Assembly: GCF_032062135.1 (NCBI RefSeq)
Contig: NC_092859.1
Coordinates: 38,776,513-38,840,512 of the forward strand
Reading direction: 5' to 3'
Length of the DNA: 64,000 nt
Source: Pyxicephalus adspersus
Taxonomy: Eukaryota; Chordata; Amphibia; Anura; Pyxicephalidae
The notes under the pieces were generated by a model, which did no database searches, was not told the DNA's origin, and worked only from the letters and a program-made list of their open reading frames with translations. The number at the start of each line of letters is the position of its first letter. The first letter of the stretch is position 1. Made by a program: the position numbers and the translations under genes. Positions 12,801 through 23,900 of the stretch are shown here, one piece after another.

Positions 12801-15800
12801 CAATACGCAGATCAGACCGTACTGCCAAGACACCACGCAATCCAACGCAGTCAACAAAGGACAAAAATGACGCCAAATTCACCCAAAAGGGAAGGTTTTT
12901 GGACTTATTATCTGATAGGCGTGAAGCAATCCGTAATATTTTTTTCTTTTTTTTGACCTACGGGTGTGGATCCACAAGCGACAACACAAGCCCTTAGGAT
13001 GTCCCTAGAAATAGACCATAAGTATTACCAGCTATGGGAGGAAAGGGGATTGGAGACAGTGGGTGACTTTTTTTCCCCTGATATACCCGGACCGATAATG
13101 CTGAGACAATTAACACAATATTACGCCTCTACCCACACAGGCTTTGCACCCACTTTATTATCTACAGTTTGGGAAATACTGTAACATACAGGTACTCAAC
13201 CCAGCAGGAGCAATGGTAAAGGATAGGTTTAACAATCTGCTCTCACTGGACCCACCATCCACATCTTCACTATATCCTAGACTACAAGCACTACAAGTAT
13301 GCCAAACTACCTACCAAGAGTAATACTCAGGGTTGGCAGAAAGATTTTGCTATTTCTGATCTCAATGATAAAATAATACAGAGCTATATAAATGTCAGAC
13401 AATCTACTCCGTACGAAATTCGAAGGGAAACACAATTCAGGATACTTCATAGGGCCTATAAAGTGTTTCAACCTCGGAAGGCGACCAGGCATCACGCCCT
13501 AACCAGGCATACCACATGCCTGTGGTGTGACTGTGATAAGGTGACACTTAGGCATTGTTTCTGGGATTGTAGCCAAATCCAAACACTATGGAAAGAAGTT
13601 CTCTCCTATATTAAGAGGGTGACAAACCTACAGCTAGTAGCAGGACCAGTGTTATGCCTGTTCCGGAATTGGGACATGCAGCCCTGCAATGTGCGTAAAG
13701 GAATAAAAACTTGGATATCCCTCTGTTTGCCAGCAACATGCAGGGTGATACTGTTATAATGGATACATATAGAACCACCTAAAATGCATCTGGTTCAATC
13801 CGCCATGCGTCTGCTATATAACAGAGATAGGCTAGAAGCAGAGACTTTAACAGGCAATGAGGTAACAACATTTTTTGATAAGTGGTATGCGTACATGGAA
13901 CACGCTCTGGAGCCAACAGAACTAGCTAAAGTTCTCCTCGAATATCGGAACTCCTCCTGGCATAACCTGAATTATCCATCTCTTTGTTTTGAAATCGAAA
14001 ACTATATCAGGTGAATCAATATACAATTATTTGGAAGTAGTATAAGACTGTGTTTTGCAACTGAACCAGAGTATGGTGACCCCCCAAGCCCTACATCCAG
14101 GTCCTACTATTGTTTATTAGGCTTAATGATGGAAAATGTTAAAAAATGGAGGACTCAGTTGGACAATGCGCAATTTTAATTTTAAATTTAATTTATTGTG
14201 TATGCTACCTTATATCTCTAAAGTATTGTCTTTTGCAATCTGATATTGGCCTTCTCAATATGTTTTCTAATTGCTATTTTCTATTTTTTTTTATCTACTG
14301 TTTAATTATGCTATTATTGTGCTTGGGCATTGTTTTTCTGTGGTTATAAATAAAGTTTACAAAAATAAATCTACTTTAATTTGAAGTGGCAGTTAGAAGA
14401 AGCTCTGACTATACCTGGTGCAAATGCTTTTATTTGGGTGCAAAACCTCCTTAAGGGATAGTCTACAAGGACTGTTTCCCCAGCATTTAACCTGAGCATT
14501 TAAAAGGCTACGTTTGAAATTACAATGAGCTAATGTACACCTGGGTTTTTAGCGGGGACATGCCTTTGAGCATTTAAGGTAGTGCTCCTTGCTGCATTTT
14601 AAAAATTGTATCTGCTTGTAAACACCTATAAACCCCCCTAAATGTTCCCATTCAAATCAATAAAAGCATTTACAAGCACTGAAAAACACTTTGAAAACAA
14701 ATGGAAAAGTTTACCAATATTTAGAAGCGTTTTAAATGTCTGCTTACCTAGAAAATTTTATAAACATCCTTGGGTTTGCTTTTAAATACTTCTATAAACT
14801 CCCATAAATGCATTAAAATTGGTATCTGCGTTTATAAGTCTTTAAAAAAACAGGCCATTTAGACTAAGCCTGGAATCACAATATTTCCCCCTCTTCCTGC
14901 AATAATTTCACCTTTTCTTACCGTTTTCCCCAACCTCTCACTATCCTTTATCCTGCACCCCCCTTACCCCACCCCATTCCAATTATTTTACTATTCCATC
15001 GCCTTATCTTCTTCTTTCTGCCTTTGTCTTGCATCTAAATTTCATACTTATATCCTCTTACCCTATTACTTCAATCTCTTCTACACCTCAACCTCCTTGT
15101 ACTACATGCACAGAATACAATACCTAATTTCTGACATAAAAATATGTTCCTATACATTCTTAAAAAATCACAGTGATATTTTGATGACATTAGATTGGAT
15201 TACAGTATCTGTAATTTTTTTTCTATACTTCTCCACTGTACAGCAATAAAGCTATCCATATACTGATTAACTGTTCCTAACCCCTATTCTAATATATATT
15301 TTACATTTAAATTCTTGTTTTGAAAAGTAAACAGCAAAAACCAAAAAGAGTCATTAAGCAGGTATGTCGGGAACCCTCCAGCTCTCTATGTTGCCTGCTG
15401 GTGGCACTGTGGTTAGGCATGACTTGCATGTGCTTCCACAGGCAACCACCAGGTGGCCTACTTCATATTCACTTCCTGGTTTGACAACGCCTGTGGCTCA
15501 TGATTAGCAGGTCTATATATTCTGGCTTCACAAGCCTCTCATTGCCTTAGCATTGGACCTGAAATATTGTACCAAAAACCCTTGCTGTTGCTCTGGCCAC
15601 TTGCTCATTGCAATCCTGCTCTTGCTATTGTTGCCTCATTGTATATATCGGTATATAGTTTGTTGTCACTGTATATTTAAGGATTGTTGTACTATTCATT
15701 CTTTGCTGTGTTATTGAATGCATTCATTTTCACTAAACGCACGTAACCTCCTGGACGGTTCATTTCAGTCCTGATTTATATGTCTAAAAGCAGTACATTG

Positions 15801-18800
15801 TCTTTCATGAAAAGGTATTTTACATTGTAGGCCTGTAATTCATAGGCATAACTCAAATTTATTAATAAACTTTAAATAAAAAACACACAAATCTGTTAAA
15901 ACAAGGGTGAATAAATAAATCAAAAATACTGAAACCTGTAATATAACTGTACAGTAGCATATATATTATAGTAATTACTTTGTATTGGATTCAATACAGT
16001 TATTTTGTATTGAATCCAATACAAAAGAATTTGAAATTTCCACCACAGACCCTGGCACGCACCATCGCAAGCACTAATGTAACCGGAAACTCCGGGGAAG
16101 GTCAGCGCACTTGCCGGGGGACTGAAGAGGACACGGCCAGAGAATGGGATCGGACAGGCAGGACACTGAGACCAGTGAGACCAGGTAAGTCTTTATTTTT
16201 TATTTTTTTAACTACCCCAAGTGTGGCTTGGGGTTACCGCTATCAGCTGTTTTTTCACCCCAAGCCACATTCGGGGTTACCGCTCAGAAGGTTAGCTTAT
16301 CCCTGACTAGTGGCTTTATGGTGTATGCTGGCAGTGCTGGTCTCCCTCCTGTCTCTGTTGGTAGAAACCCTGACATTATCATTTTATGCAACAACAGGTT
16401 TACTTTAAAAGCAACCAGTCATGAATAAACACTGAAGCAGTCACTTAATACCAAAAAATTAAATTAATTAAAAATTAAATTAAATACAGAAAAATTATTT
16501 ATTTGAAATATACAAAGCAGAAATGTTAGAACATGATAAAACAAGTGAACTTTGCCATGTTAAAGCCTACACAGACTCTCCTTATGTATTACTATAATGC
16601 AGTCAGGTTATATAAACAGTAATAAATATGCAAAATTATGTATCTGCTAAGCACAGTATCAAAAGTTAAAAAAAACCTACACTAGTAGGGATGTTGATTA
16701 GAGGAGAGCTCAGTTGGACACAGCAGAGCTTGTAGGAATTGACATCTGATGTTTCTATGTACTGTCAGCATAAAGTTTTTAACTCTTGTCGCAGCATTTA
16801 GCCAACAAAAATGTACCACATGTTTTACTGTGACCTGGGTTACTTTTATTCTAAACTGTATGCACATTCAGTAAAACCTACTGGAATATTTTTTTCTGGC
16901 TGGGTTTTGTAGCGGGTAATGAAGTTTGGTTTTCCAGTTAGGTCGATCATCATTAGCACAGCATTAGGAATCCAGAATGACAACATGGGGATTAATAATA
17001 ATCCTGCAGAACAGACAGAATGACAAATCATGCCCAGTGTTAGGATAATATAAAGAAATTATATAGAACATTTGTACCAATATAAGTATAATTAATAAGA
17101 ATAATTGTTTTAGTTGTGCTTAAGTCACAGTTGAAACACATGAATAGGAGCCATTTTAGTTTTGATAAGATTTGTAAGTATTTGAGCCAGTCCTGGGATG
17201 TAGGTGGGCCGGTGCCTTTATTTTTCTCTATTGGAGTAAAGCATTGCAGTTTGATCATATTCCTGCCCCCTTCATTGCTTTTTCTCCCACCTGGACAGTG
17301 AAAGAAAATTCATGGACTGATAAAGTAATCCTCCCCTTTCTTCTACTGTCACCTGGTTACAATATGTGCTTGCAGCAGTGCCTGATTTGTCATATAGACA
17401 AATTTAAGGAATTATCTGAAGCATTAAATAAATATAAATAAATAAAAAATATTAAAATAATATAATGTACTAAATATTTTTTAATTATTACATACAGTAA
17501 TGCTCTCATAAATTTTACATTTTAATGAAACTAGAGTGTGGCTGTTAAGCTTCAGAGAAGTAAAACAAGACATACTGGCTCATAATGAAGGACCAGTTGT
17601 ATGATTACTCACCCAAACAGTATAAGGCTAATTCATTTCCACCATAGTAGCTGTGCAGCTTCACCCACTGGGCCTGCCAGAAGTCACCTGATGCTCCCCA
17701 GAAATGCTGAAGTTGTCTAAAACAGGGATAAAGTCAGGAAAATAAAATAATATATAATGGGATAGCTTGGGTTAAGGATGTCAATATTTGGTCAGTGAGA
17801 CATGTATTTATTTACTGCAGCTACAATCATCTGAAATAATAAGTTGTTGCTTAGTTAAAGTACTGTATAGCAAATAAATTTTACATTTGAATTTTTGATT
17901 GATAAAAATACCATTTACACTATTATGTATTCCAGGTAAACTAATAAAAAAATGTATCCTATAATAATAAAAATGTATCCTATATTATGTAATTTCCAAA
18001 TTCTACTGTTACTGTGCCACTAGGTAAATCTGCTACCACCAGGTCCTTCCCAGTGACATCGCACCTTCATCACACACATTGGCCTTCTCCTGTATACATC
18101 CTCCAGCACATACACATTGGTCTTTCCCCGGAATCCCTCCTCCAGCACAAAAGATTGCTATTTCCCTGTAGCTTTCCTCCAACACACACACATTCCTTTT
18201 TCTGTATTCCTGTATTCCTTTTTCTTGTGCCTCCTGCACTACCTCCACTGTTTATGGCTTCACAATCCATGCTCATAACTTGAATACATTTTTCTTTTTT
18301 AATTCTCTATGTCCCCAATTGTAAAGGAATATTACTGTTTTAGTATCCTCCCACCACCCTAACAGACCACAATCCTGCTGGCACAATCTGTGCTACCTCC
18401 ACTGTCCCAAATTACCTTGTTTCATTTACAGCAGACCCATTTACTAAACACACTAAATACCCTCTGTGTATAGAGCTGAGCTTCATGTTTTTGCTTTTTA
18501 TTATACAGTTTTGTAAAAGGCAATGGCTGCACAAAATTACAAATCTATTGCAGGTAAACCAGCTCCTATATACATTATGTATATGTATATGTTCTTATTT
18601 AGCCTATTGCTATGAGTTCAGCTACTAAGGGTTATTATTATTATTATTATTAACCACCTGGGCGTTACACTGAGGTCTAGATTTCTGTACCAAAAGCGTT
18701 ACACTGTTTTTCATGAATTTTTTTTTTTAAATTGTAGACCTGTAACTCACAGAAATATGTCCGAACAGGGGTCTAGTAGATATCATGAATATAAAAAATG

Positions 18801-21800
18801 TTTGAAACACACAATCATGTAAAAAAAATACTTTTAATAAAATTAAATAAAATACACAAAAATCAGCTTAAACAAGAATACATAAATAAATGAAAAATAC
18901 TGAAAATGCGATAATTCGGTATACTGTATAATAATATATTTTTCTAAAACTCCTCCCTAGTGTCCAACCGTCCAACATCACACACCTATAGACAAAACCA
19001 CATAAATACATTTTGTATTATTTTGTATTGGATTGGATACAGGACTTTGTATTGAATCCAATACAAAATATTTGAATTTCCCGCTACGACCCCCATCGAC
19101 GGGCGCATGCACGGACATCATCCGGAATCGCCGAGGGACGCGTACGCGAACGCCGGGTATTCTAATTCTTTCCAAACTTCTGTACTTCCATGCAAAGAGT
19201 GTTACATTTTTTGCATGGAAATTTATTTTAGATTGTAGGCTATAATTCACCAAATTACTCAATAATTACTTATAATTCACCGAATTACCGCATAACTCAC
19301 CGAAATATGTCCAAAATTTTATAAATGTAATAATAAATTTTTTTTATAAAACATAAAAAAAATCTTTAAATAAAATCTTAAAAAAAAAATCTTAAAAAAA
19401 AAAAAAATAGTGTATAATGTAATGTACAGTAGCCTATATAATATATATATAATACAATTATATATATATTATATAAGGATTTCTTTGTATTGGACTCAAT
19501 ACAGCTTTTTTGTAATGAGTTTAATGCAAAGGAACTCAATACAAAATTTTGAATTTCCCGCCTCCCGCCTGCACCGACGCATGCAGCGACGTCACTGGGA
19601 AACCCCGGTGATCGTCACTGCACTCGCTGGATGAAGAAAGAAAACAGAAGACGTGTCCGGAGGAGCTGCGGGGAGAAGGTAAGTATTTTTTATTTTCGAT
19701 CGACGCTGGATCATTGCAGCGGGGACCAGGTAAGTGAGGGGATTTAGAGAGTGAGAAAAGTTCGGGTTTATCGATTTTTGCAAAATCAATAGACCCGAAC
19801 CAAGGTCGGGTTTGCCGGCCAGGTGGTTAATAACTACCTGGGCGGTTAGCCCATGCCTGGTTCGGGGTAAGAAAACTTGCTACTATTGGTTACCCCGAAC
19901 CAGGCGTGGGGTAGCTAAAACTATAAATATGCGTTACAGTGCAATCTGATTGTCATACAACATTGGATGACAATCGGATTACAACTGAAAAAAAATACCC
20001 TGTCCCTGCAGCTCCTCCGGACACGTCTGTCCTCTTCTGTCTTCATCCAGCGTGTGCAGTGACGATGTCCGGGGTTTCCCAGTGACGTCGCTGCAAGCGC
20101 AGGTGCGGGCGGGAAATTTGAAATAACTTTGTATTGAACTCAATAAAAAAAAGCTGTATTGAGTCCAATACAAAGAAATCTTTATATATAATATATATAT
20201 ATAATTGTATTATATATATATTATATAAGCTACTGTACAGTTACATTACATTATACACTATTCTTAAAGATTTTTTTAATATTAAATTTATTAAATTTTG
20301 GACATATTTCGGCGAGTTATGCCTAAGAATTATAGCCTACAATCTAAAATAAATTTCCATGCAAAACATGTTTTTTTTTCTTTTTGCATGGAAGTATGGA
20401 AAGAATTAGAACACCCTGCGTTCGTGTACGCGTCCCTCTGCGATTGCTGATGATGTCAGTGCATACGTCCATCGACGGGGGTCGTAGCGGGAAATTCAGT
20501 TATTTTGTATTGGATTCAATACAAAGTCCTGTATCCAATCCAAAAAAAATTTACCACACTAGGGAGGTGTTTTAGAAAAATATATTACTATACAGTATAC
20601 CCAATTATTGCATTTTCAGGATTTTTTATTTATTTATGCATTCTTGTTTAAGCTGATTTTTGTGTTTTTTTATTTAATTTTATTATTAAAGTTAATTTTT
20701 TTTTTTTTACATGATTGTGTGTTTCAAACATTTTTTATATTCATGATATCTACTAGAACCCTGTTCGGACATATTTCTGTAAGTTGCAAGTCTACAATTT
20801 AAAAAAAAAAATTTCATGTAAAACGGTGTACCACTTTTGGTACAGAAATCTAGACATCAGTGAAACGCCCAGGTGGTTAATAATAACAATAATAAAAAAT
20901 TACATTTATATAACACTAACAAATTACACAGTACAGTGCTTTAAATTGGGATAATGGGTAACTGACCTGTGGTATCATAGATAAAAGGTTGCACTAAACT
21001 ATAGTCACAATAATCACCAGACAGGAAGTCACATAAGCCACAATGAACTCAGAACTCTCTAGTACTGCCAAAACTTTCAGCATGTAAATTTACCCTTTAT
21101 GAAGACACGGTATTTTACTGTATACTACGAATATGGAACATATTGTACAGATGTAGTACCTGCTAGCTTTTAAATGCGGAATCCTTTTAGGATCTTGTAA
21201 TGTAGTTGAGTTAATTATGAGGTTTTAACGCAATCCCATCTTCATTTTATGCATTGTATTTCCTTTTTTAATTTAGAATATTAAGCACATTTTGTGAATG
21301 TCACTTGACTTTACATTGCTAGTCGAACTGTACACAGGAAATGGAAGAAATAATGTCTCCGGCATCCTGGAAAAAGTACCCTGAGAAAAGTATGAATTTT
21401 TATTTCTCTTTTTTAGATCAAGCCCAGTCAACGCATTTTCTACATATGTGTACTTTCCAAGAAAATGACACATTTTAGCACAAATTAGTGCAAAGGAAAC
21501 TCCACTGATCATGCGACATAAGGTTGGTGCATGTCAGAAATTAGGGGAAATTTTCTCAGTAGGCTCAATAGTGGAGTCATGGTTGGGGGCAGGATAGACA
21601 GGTGTTCTATGAGATAATCCTACCCTCAGAATGCGTACCACCAGCTGATTGAGCGTGTAAAATAACGTCACAATTAGCTGTGTATGCTCTGTCTACGTGT
21701 TCATCTAATATTATTTTCAATGGAATTGTGCAAGCCCTCATTCTAACCTGTAGTGCCTGGGGATCTCTCACTGAGAGGAGGATTCCCACGGCTCCATTCA

Positions 21801-23277
21801 TAAATGCAGCTGCGATACTCCTCCTTTCAGAGTTCCGAGTCATGCGGCTTGCGTTTATCAATGAACGCAGCACACTGCATTCATTCATGAGCAGACAGCA
21901 AGAATCACATTGTGTTTCTGGATAGGGAAATTCCATCCAGGAACACATAGTACAGGACTGCAACAGCAATCAGAGGAGTGGAGCTGATTCCCTGATTGGT
22001 CTTTCAGAGCCCAAAAATTTGGTCTCGCCAGATGAATTTACAAAGCCTTTTATCGCCTACATGTTTGGTAAGTGAGAACGGTCCAATTCGCAAAACTGAA
22101 TTTTAAAAATTTGCTCGCTTATCCCTATGCCCCAATACTTACAGCAATATATTTACATGGATACAGTTGATACATTTTAGACATACTAACTGGAACAGAA
22201 CAGAATTCTGTGTATAACCTCACCGTGTAATTGTGTTTCTGAAGACAGCAAATGTAAGGAATCCTGGGCCTAATACAAAGGCTACTTTCTTCACGGAGTC
22301 CCAAAACTGTCCATCCTACAGTGATATAAACACAGCAACATGAACAGGGTGTAAACATGGAATGTGTTTAAATAGTGCCATTAAAGGAAAAAGCTGTTAA
22401 AAGACAACCAACCAGAAAAATTTCTACGTTTAATACATGTATGTTTAGTCTACATATATATATTTTTAGATATCATAGACTTTAATTTTTTTATCTTGAC
22501 CTTCACATGCAGACCCAACTGTCCAGCAAAGTATCAGTAGTTACAAGAAGCAATCAGAATCAACTTTTCATCTCTAATGTTGGACATAAGAAACTGGATT
22601 TTTTCCTATTGGCGCATATTGAAAAATCCGTTAGTCTTTTCATATTTTGTGGGGGATTTATTTGGAAGCATTTCCTGAAAATTACGGGCTGTTTTAGGCA
22701 ATTTAAAGATTAGAACTGCTGTCAATCACTCATTGTAAAAGGCAGAGTTGCATCTATGTGTGTATACACAGGTTGCCATATTGGCAGTCATATTGGACAA
22801 CATTGACATTTACTCTTTTAGACCCCAGGTTTGCAGGGCACTTAACAGAAATCAAAACGTAGGCTCTTTATACATATGTTTTTTTTTACTAGTGCTTTGG
22901 GAATCATATGTAATTTATTATTTATATATAGGTATATATTATCTGAAGTAGTAGAACCATACCAAACCTATATTTCTTCCCATCTGGCAGACATTTGGAG
23001 CATATAAAATTCATCACTTCCACAATTTACCACAAGGGTGTCTTTATAGGTGAATGCAAACTAATACCACATTCTAAAAGTATTCCTGTCTCATTTTCAC
23101 TATACATTTCACTAAACATACTCTCATGGTGAATCTATTACAGTATAACCCAGAAGATTCACCTGCAGTGAATGTTTGCCTAATGTCAGATTCACTGCTT
23201 TATACATATGCCATTTAAAGTTTTCATGTTACCTGGCTTCTATGTTCCAAGGAAGTAGGAGTGTCACTTTTTCCCAT
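3732..23277 (-). CDS. FAXDC2: FAXDC2-like fatty acid hydroxylase, paralog A (terminal exon missing in window)
   Basis: This is a fatty acid hydroxylase/sterol desaturase family protein. Such proteins are di-iron, multi-pass ER membrane oxidases of lipids and sterols. Seven exons join in frame, from the Met exon: 23277-23233, 22315-22224, 17716-17613, 17003-16882, 6879-6674, 6054-5949, 3892-3732. That gives 836 bases, about 278 residues, without a stop and with GT-AG junctions. Histidine boxes are all present: SHRLFHHP, HKQHHEW and HDFHH. Compared with copy B it lacks two codons before the third box, and in exon 6 I count 18 replacements in 68 residues, including loss of an acidic residue before LFYYSH. 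The last exon (about 52 residues) is not found to the left. It is either a decaying copy or a diverged paralog whose end lies outside the window. Confidence 0.8.
4561..4765 (+). repeat. 69-bp tandem repeat inside the Helitron
   Basis: Units start at 4561, 4630 and 4699, each opening GTACAACAGC; the third is partial. Sixty-nine bases is 23 codons, and the frame that continues into the Helitron protein is open through the last unit (Arg/Glu-rich, MRERATTSKA). Such repeats are usual at the N-terminus of animal Helitron proteins. Confidence 0.75.
4660..5330 (+). pseudogene. Helitron Rep/helicase N-terminal fragment, interrupted
   Basis: The frame 4660-5049 reads a repeat-rich N-terminus, then the Helitron-like N domain: a CSYCQ...CC cysteine pattern, KVKLCQLETPP, and KHFLNNIRKYNSCFQMT. 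A stop at 5047-5049 follows immediately, after which homologous coding continues (GQMYHKAGSL, FLQPYFI) to about 5330 with a further stop. The Rep nuclease and helicase parts are missing, so the copy is non-autonomous. Confidence 0.82.
5949..6054 (-). CDS. FAXDC2: FAXDC2 paralog A exon 7 (first and second histidine boxes)
   Basis: With the split Arg codon from exon 6 it reads RLFHHPKIF, then [19 protein letters not shown]. This supplies the second His of HX3H and all of HX2HH. The donor is GTAAGT and the acceptor ends AG at 6055. Length is 106 bases, the same as copy B. Confidence 0.88.
6674..6879 (-). CDS. FAXDC2: FAXDC2 paralog A exon 6
   Basis: It encodes two hydrophobic segments (around IPMILLMYPFM and LLEVSMFALI) and ends FYYSH plus a split Arg, the start of the first histidine box. 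Length is 206 bases, as in copy B. The first codon is ATG here but GTG in B, so it is an internal residue and not a start. The upstream intron is 10 kb, against 1.2 kb in B. Confidence 0.9.
7507..8107 (-). mobile_element. Solo LTR of a Ty3/gypsy-type element
   Basis: Read on the minus strand it begins TGTCACGG and ends CATGACA, the TG...CA ends of an LTR. It is homologous along its length to the LTR at 57394-57965, which follows a gypsy integrase. No internal region adjoins it, so it is a solo LTR. The flanking five bases do not match, so the target duplication is eroded. It lies in an intron of paralog A. Confidence 0.75.
8108..8253. repeat. Dispersed repeat fragment
   Basis: This block, with GTCCAGGATTGAAAAC and AGCAAATGACTTTTAA, recurs at about 54195-54270, at a non-equivalent position relative to the gene. 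It is therefore a dispersed element rather than part of the segmental duplication. Family unknown. Confidence 0.5.
8254..8819. mobile_element. TTAA-targeting MITE, copy 2
   Basis: TTAA at 8254-8257 and 8816-8819 flank termini CCTCCTGGG and CCCAGGAGG. It has an (AT)n tract near 8568 and the family's core with GTATTGAATTCAATAC. No coding capacity is seen. Confidence 0.72.
9044..10836. mobile_element. Possible TIR-bounded element of unknown family
   Basis: Bases 9044-9066 and the reverse complement of 10814-10836 match at about 20 of 23 positions (core GTAGCCTCCTT). Between them lie a run of 16 G (9816-9831) and a run of 16 C (10685-10700). The small open frames inside match nothing I recognise. 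The true ends and any target duplication are not clear. Confidence 0.35.
11345..11660 (-). repeat. SINE/L2-tailed retroposon
   Basis: It opens with a (TTA)n tract and ATTTATATAGCGCCA (the 3' tail, minus strand). It continues through a CAAAGGGGCTCACAACC block and a body with GGAATGTGGGAAGAAACCC and CTCCATGCAAATAGTGCCC. This is the body typical of tRNA-derived SINEs with a LINE-like tail. A clear tRNA-like head is not preserved. Confidence 0.55.
12036..12722 (+). pseudogene. LINE-1 ORF1 with a single in-frame TGA
   Basis: A coiled-coil stretch (KQMKSMREKINDLENHNRRN) leads into the RRM-like core (NNLRIVGVPE). After one TGA (12360-12362) the same frame continues into GQQRKGSNNPRPIIVCYRDY and the C-terminal domain (LLIFEDYSGEVSSKRK). 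The N-terminal region (11770-12006) lies in another frame. The product would be the RNA-binding L1 protein. Confidence 0.8.
12966..14014 (+). pseudogene. LINE-1 ORF2 C-terminal remnant
   Basis: Frames across 12966-13184, 13463-13759 and 13784-14014 read as the end of L1 ORF2. They include the cysteine/histidine knuckle CLWCDCDKVTLRHCFWDC followed by TLWKEVLSYI. Frameshifts and stops separate the pieces. The catalytic domains are absent. Confidence 0.72.
14371..15742. other. Intronic repeats, mostly unassigned
   Basis: Bases 14530-14870 carry AAGCGTTT- and TATAAAC-rich units resembling 36565-36996. Bases 15367-15740 (TGTCGGGAACCC at the left) look like a possible LTR but have no partner in the window. 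No gene is seen. Confidence 0.3.
15743..16295. mobile_element. TTAA-targeting MITE, copy 3 (mutated ends)
   Basis: The left end is GTAACCTCCTGG and the right end CAGAAGGTTAG, so both TTAA sites have one change. The interior shares GTCTAAAAGCAGTACATTG with 51797-51815 and the GTATTGAATCCAATAC core with other copies. No coding capacity. Confidence 0.65.
16882..17003 (-). CDS. FAXDC2: FAXDC2 paralog A exon 5
   Basis: A hydrophobic segment ([19 protein letters not shown]) is followed by [10 protein letters not shown]. The donor is CCA|GTAGGT and the acceptor TTCTGCAG. Length is 122 bases in both paralogs. Confidence 0.88.
17613..17716 (-). CDS. FAXDC2: FAXDC2 paralog A exon 4
   Basis: It encodes [17 protein letters not shown] and [14 protein letters not shown]. 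This is among the most conserved parts of the family and a main reason for the gene assignment. Length is 104 bases in both paralogs. The donor is GTGAGT. Confidence 0.9.
18650..20880. mobile_element. 2.2 kb palindromic TTAA element (two head-to-head copies)
   Basis: TTAA stands at 18650-18653, 19827-19830 and 20877-20880. Reading inward from either end gives the same sequence: CCACCTGGGCG, then TAGATTTCTGTACCAAAAG, an AT-rich block, a GTATTGGATTGGATAC core, a GC-rich block, and a second GTATTGGACTCAATAC core. The arms are about 1.18 and 1.05 kb and meet near 19830. It lies inside an L2-type (TTA)n tail, whose remainder continues at 20881. No transposase. Confidence 0.8.
20881..20945 (-). repeat. 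L2/SINE 3' tail remnant shared by both paralogs
   Basis: ATTTATATAACACTAAC with a preceding (TAA)n and a following CAGTACAGTGCT aligns with 45047-45095 of copy B. The retroposon was therefore present before the gene duplicated. Confidence 0.6.
21300..22128. repeat. Unassigned A-specific insertion
   Basis: This block has no counterpart at the equivalent place in copy B (about 45420). Its right edge contains GCTCGCTTATCCCTA, the mirror of a terminus resembling the hAT element near 58572. The left end was not located. The open frames inside resemble nothing known. Confidence 0.3.
22224..22315 (-). CDS. FAXDC2: FAXDC2 paralog A exon 3
   Basis: It encodes [16 protein letters not shown] followed by a first hydrophobic segment and FRNTIT. 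The acceptor is CTGTAG and the donor GTGAGG. Length is 92 bases in both paralogs, ending two bases into a codon that exon 4 completes. Confidence 0.88.
23233..23277 (-). CDS. FAXDC2: FAXDC2 paralog A exon 2 (start codon)
   Basis: ATG follows the acceptor CTTACAG directly and opens MGKSDTPTSLEHRSQ, then a GTAAC donor. The copy B exon is the same length with [15 protein letters not shown]. This start is chosen because both copies keep it and the B total (332 residues) fits the family's usual length of about 330. Confidence 0.8.
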
Positions 23278-23639
23278 CTGTAAGCAGAAAGACATTCATC
23301 CATTATTATTAGGTCTCACACTATAGAGAAGCTCAGCAAGATCAGAGTTCCCAAAACAGTTATATATATTCATTTTACAATGAAATGATGACAAGAAAAA
23401 TTTCTAGCATTTTCATAACCACTATGATATCATGATGCTTTCTTAAAATACAGAATTAAAAGAGAATGTTAATATTATTTTCTTTCTGTATAAAATAAAA
23501 TATAAAATAAATATTGCATATGATTAATTTTTAAAAAAAAATTTTAGAGCCAGAAGGTGCAACTTGAGGTTCATTTTAAGATGTTTTCTGGTTTCTCCCC
23601 ATCTCTTGTTAAAAATAGGTTGAGGTTGTTTAGAGAGCT

Positions 23640-23900
23640 CAATAGTTGAAACTGAAATTTACAGTTTACAAAACAAATGAAGTCAAAGCCATGACTCCTC
23701 CCTCTCCCTCGATATGGCACTCTCCAAGGTTTTAGTCAATTTTATTCAGAGTCTGCCTAAATGAGGAGACATAACTGTCGAGCTCTCTATTAAAGAATCC
23801 ATAGTGTTGTGGGAATCCTTTCTCAGGGGTACATTTTTGTATTATTTGAAAAACTGAATGTAAGTAAATAGTAAATTTAAAACAGTTAATATATTTTAAA
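23640..23900. other. Non-coding block conserved between paralogs
   Basis: The block aligns with 48000-48200 (shared ATTTTATTCAGAG and AAAGAATCCATAGTG). It lies in the first intron upstream of the start exon. There is no shared reading frame, so it is either neutral duplicated DNA or a regulatory element. Confidence 0.4.

Larger units (their letters stand above)
11770..14370 (+). mobile_element. LINE-1 with internal deletion (ORF1 plus ORF2 C-terminus)
   Basis: An ORF1 region (to 12722) is followed within 250 bases by the C-terminal part of ORF2. The endonuclease and most of the reverse transcriptase are missing. The 3' region is T- and A-rich and ends near 14370 with AATAAAGTTTACAAAAATAAA. 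It sits in the enlarged intron of paralog A. All reading frames are broken. Confidence 0.8.

Noticed and set aside
16682..16867. 61-codon minus-strand frame next to FAXDC2 exon 5
   Set aside because: It lies beyond the exon's GT donor and matches nothing in copy B, so it is intronic.
18033..18283. Overlapping frames rich in Cys/Gly or Pro/His
   Set aside because: Read from a low-complexity CTCCAGCACACAC-like stretch on both strands, with no counterpart kept in copy B.
22125..22358. Minus-strand frame of 77 codons over FAXDC2 exon 3
   Set aside because: It is the wrong frame. The true exon frame is fixed by splice phase and by similarity to copy B.
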